Shown piece by piece: positions 23,328 to 25,551 of a stretch of 25,551 nt of DNA. Position 1 is the first letter of the stretch. The number at the start of each line of letters is the position of its first letter. The position numbers and the translations under genes are program-made. Source of the DNA: Tubiluchus corallicola (Eukaryota > Priapulida > Priapulimorpha > Priapulimorphida > Tubiluchidae); NCBI GenBank assembly GCA_030141605.1, contig JAQGDQ010001789.1, positions 1 to 25,551 on the forward strand, written 5' to 3'. A model generated the notes under the pieces. The model was not told the origin of the DNA. It saw only the letters and a list, made by a program, of their open reading frames with translations, and made no database searches.

Positions 23328-23914
23328 ATGAATGAGTTTGCCGGTCACGAATTGGACCTTCCTCTGATGGCTAATGTGGACGAGGTGCGCGTAGTGCATT
23401 ATATTCTGGACTTAAAGTGCAGTTTTGTAAGCCGGACTATGATTGGTCATGTAATTTTGCTTCTCAAATACCCAGACCAATTGCTGGAGAAGTTCTCCGG
23501 AGAACAGACTGTTGGCGAAGCTTCGTTTGTTCCAACTGGCCACAGTTCAGGTCCACTAACCGAACAGGAAAGCTCGGAGACTTCTACAAAAGTGCGGGTG
23601 CTGTCCCATTCGACTAAACGTGCGGTAAGAATAGTGCTAGACGCTTGTGATTTGCACGTGTCCGGTGTGCATGAACTAAAAATGACTAAAACCTATTCTC
23701 TCTCTGCTGATACGGATAGTAATTATTTAAAACATATCCGGGACGACGCAGCCAATGCCTCTAAAACGCCCCTGAGTTACACATCAGATAAGTGGAGCAT
23801 TGAGATAAACAAAGCCGTCGATAAGGTGGAGGATGTGCCGTTGGCTGTGCAGATTGACTATGCTACTGATGTCAACGGTGGCTCCCTCACATGGACGACT
23901 GACCAATGCGGCAG
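23328..23914 (+). CDS. AOPEP: Aminopeptidase O-like, first coding exon
   Basis: The likely start is ATG 23328 (MNEFAGHELDLPLMAN); the frame is open a little further upstream, to a stop at 23238-23240, without an ATG. The exon encodes 195 codons and ends TGCGGCAG|GTAGGT. The segment LPLMAN...HYILDLKCSF and later VLDACDLHVSGV match the N-terminal beta-sheet domain of aminopeptidase O as I recall it; near the end LTWTTDQCGR fits the SxTWTSDQSGR segment. AOPEP is an M1-family zinc aminopeptidase that removes N-terminal residues from peptides; the HEXXH zinc site would lie in exons beyond the window. Identification rests on remembered motifs, not a search. The gene follows KIF12 on the same strand. 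Confidence 0.88.
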
Positions 23915-24409
23915 GTAGGTTTGGAAGTTTTGGACTGTTCTGACACAAGTTTGCTATTCGCTGCTCGCCGCGAAGGTGTGGAACGTCATTTTTTAAACCT
24001 TGTCATTTTTATTATTCACTGTGCTTTAGTACTTTAACTAAAATAAGTACGTCATTCTTTGTGTTGTTGTGATACTTTCGTGCTGTTTTTATGCGTACAC
24101 TGTACATTTAATACATTTAGTAACGTGGCACTATTTGTGATAGGTATTAAACCGATATGTGTGCCCAAAAACAGTAGTACACAGAAGTAGACTGCAATAG
24201 TGCAATTACACACTTGAATTGTTTTTTAAGTCGCCACTAGGTGGCAGACAAAAAATTGTTCAGTCACCATAGCAACTCCAACTTTAGCAATGCCCGTTCA
24301 GGCAGTGTGGTGTTAGAAGCACTGCAGGACAATGAACATAGCGGGTGTGTGTCACAATCGCCATGGCAACCTGTTGTTCCAGCTGAGCTGTGGCTTGCTG
24401 CTCTGTGAA
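23915..24409 (+). other. AOPEP intron 1, left part
   Basis: AT-rich with no clear element before the tandem array. CACCATAGCAACTCC and CGCCATGGCAACC are weakly alike. Confidence 0.5.
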
Positions 24410-24911
24410 ACGAAATACAGTGCAGTGCCACCTGTTGTTAAAATTAGAAAGTTATACGGGTTTTTTCTTTGTCTGTGGCGCAAACTGTGCATGTTCACTC
24501 AAGGCGCATGGATCTTTCCAAAGCCTTGCATTTATAAAAGAAATGCAGTGCAGTGCCACCTGTTGTTAAAATTAGAAAGTTATACGGGTTTTTTCTTTGT
24601 CTGTGGCGCAGACAGTGCATGTTCACTCAAGGCGCATGGATCTTTCCAAAGCCTTGCATTTATAAAAGAAATGCAGCAGTGCCACCTGTTGTTAAAATTA
24701 GAAAGTTATACTGGTTTTTTTTTCTTTGTCTGTGGCACAGACAGTGCATGTTCACTCAAGTTAGTGATTTTTTCCATGGAACTCTTTCCAAATTCTTGCA
24801 TTTATAAAAGTAATGCAGTGCAGTGCCACCTGTTGTTAAAGTTAGAAAGTTATACAGGTTTTTCTTTATCTGTGACGCAGACTGTGCATGTTCACTCAAG
24901 GTGCATGGATC
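24410..24911 (+). repeat. About 130-bp array: intron end + 3' splice site + first ~31 bp of AOPEP exon 2
   Basis: The exon's first base falls at 24484, 24612, 24741 and 24881 (spacing 128, 129, 140). Each unit has GTGCCACCTGTTGTTAAA, AGAAAGTTATAC, a T-rich tract with TCTGTG, the acceptor, then AC(T/A)GTGCATGTTCACTCAA. The first two copies match the real exon to CATGGATC; the third diverges after TCAAG. Acceptor AG is lost in the first copy (GCAA) and kept in the second and third. Only the last continues into AACAATCG. The 228-codon frame over this region mixes these copies and is not a gene. Confidence 0.95.
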
Positions 24912-25047
24912 AACAATCGATCGCTGTTTCCGTGTCAAGATCTCTCGACGGCGATGGCTACTTGGCAGGCGACGATAACGGCACCGGAAGATGCGATTGT
25001 GCTGATGACAGGAGATGAAAATGGAGAAACTGCGCATTCTGCTAACG
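24881..25047 (+). CDS. AOPEP: Aminopeptidase O-like, second coding exon
   Basis: Acceptor tttatctgtgacgcag at 24880. One base completes the Arg of DQCGR, then LCMFTQGAWINNRSLFPCQD, LSTAMATWQATI and VLMTGDENGE. INNR(A/S)LFPCQ and the STWQA-type motif are hallmarks of M1 aminopeptidases of the AOPEP group, and the joint DQxGR|xC falls where I expect it. The donor ACG|GTAACC at 25048 is a reasonable guess; without splicing the frame would stop at 25092-25094. This exon is the last unit of the exon-head array. Confidence 0.85.
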
Positions 25048-25551
25048 GTAACCGTAGTAGCATAGTTGATGTAACTTGTGTCAGATCCGATTAACATTGC
25101 ATGCTGTTGAGTTGTGTAAGCGGTCCTTATACTGCCATGTTGTTGTCAAGTTTATATGAATTTAAAAGTTACCCAGTGAAGTGACATTTTTATGAACTGA
25201 ATTAAATTTGAAATAAAGGAAAACCGGACACAATTTTAAGTTAAAGCTCAGAAAAGTCTTCCCTACAAAATATTGAAAGGGCATGTACTAATTTTTTTGA
25301 GAATGACTTACGTGAAAGAATTATTAGCACAGAAAACTTAATTTCGCATTTGTGCGGCTAGTTCTTCACTGCTACATGCATTTCGCTGTTCGCTAGTTAG
25401 ACGAGCACTAGCACCTGTATTTCGGAAACGCTTTGCAGAAAAAACAGGTGCTGTACCTCTCAGTTTAGATGTGTTAGTTTGTGACAAACTGCACACGTTC
25501 CACAGTTCATGCGTGATCACAGTGGTAAATTTTAAATTTGAATTTTTATCT
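25048..25551 (+). other. AOPEP intron 2 (start) holding a dispersed repeat
   Basis: AT-rich intron after the probable donor. The next exon lies beyond the window. The repeat at 25219-25460 fills the middle. Confidence 0.5.
25219..25460 (+). repeat. Unexpanded copy of the dispersed repeat seen at 11412
   Basis: AAAATATTGAAAG, AATGACTTACGTGAAAGAAT, CTAGTTCTTCACTGCTACAT and TTAGACGAGCACTAGCACCT match 11412-11610 in order. It ends with AAAAAACAGGTGCTGTACC, also found at 8333-8350 next to the tRNA-like head. It has a single copy of the part that became the 39-bp array. Confidence 0.85.

Noticed and set aside
24332-25018. 228-residue frame over the AOPEP array
   Set aside because: It joins intron repeats and reads exon 2 in a different frame from the one showing INNRSLFPCQD.

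Overview
This window is animal nuclear DNA: coding exons with GT-AG introns, AT-rich introns packed with tandem repeats, SINEs, MITEs, a solo LTR and a decayed LINE. Both recognisable genes lie on the + strand and are conserved in animals. Repeat style and intron size suggest an invertebrate, perhaps a mollusc or other lophotrochozoan, but the sequence does not settle the species.

Gene 1 (exons between 1147 and 18204) is a kinesin motor gene of the KIF12 type. Twelve exons join in phase to about 557 codons: P-loop GQTGSGKT, switch I NEYSSRSH, switch II DLAGSE split over two exons, then helical segments and a polar tail ending at TGA 18202-18204. The first coding exons lie to the left of the window. 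Gene 2 (exons 23328-23914 and 24881-about 25047) is the start of an aminopeptidase O (AOPEP, M1 family) gene that continues to the right. About 5 kb separates them, holding a 3' UTR, an inverted hAT-like MITE and a 5'-truncated LINE on the - strand.

The most unusual feature is what has happened at 3' splice sites. In gene 1, a 71-bp unit made of the intron end, the AG acceptor and the first ~42 bp of the switch II exon is repeated ten times ahead of the real exon (4690-5489). In gene 2, a ~130-bp unit with the same composition (intron end, acceptor, first ~31 exon bases) is repeated three times ahead of its second exon (24410-24911). Most upstream copies keep an AG, and reading through them gives premature stops. 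Two unrelated neighbouring genes thus show the same exon-head array.

Other arrays have visible parents. The 23-bp minisatellite at 9586-9957 is the right end of a hAT-like MITE plus its 8-bp target duplication. The 30-bp array at 10581-10850 is the box A head of a tRNA-derived SINE. The 39-bp array at 11569-12593 is an internal piece of a dispersed repeat whose unexpanded relatives lie at 8228-8455 and 25219-25460. A MITE with an 8-bp target duplication sits 11 bp past one splice donor, a SINE abuts another, a piggyBac-like MITE flanked by TTAA is at 15279-16002, and a solo LTR with heat-shock-like elements is at 17435-17806.
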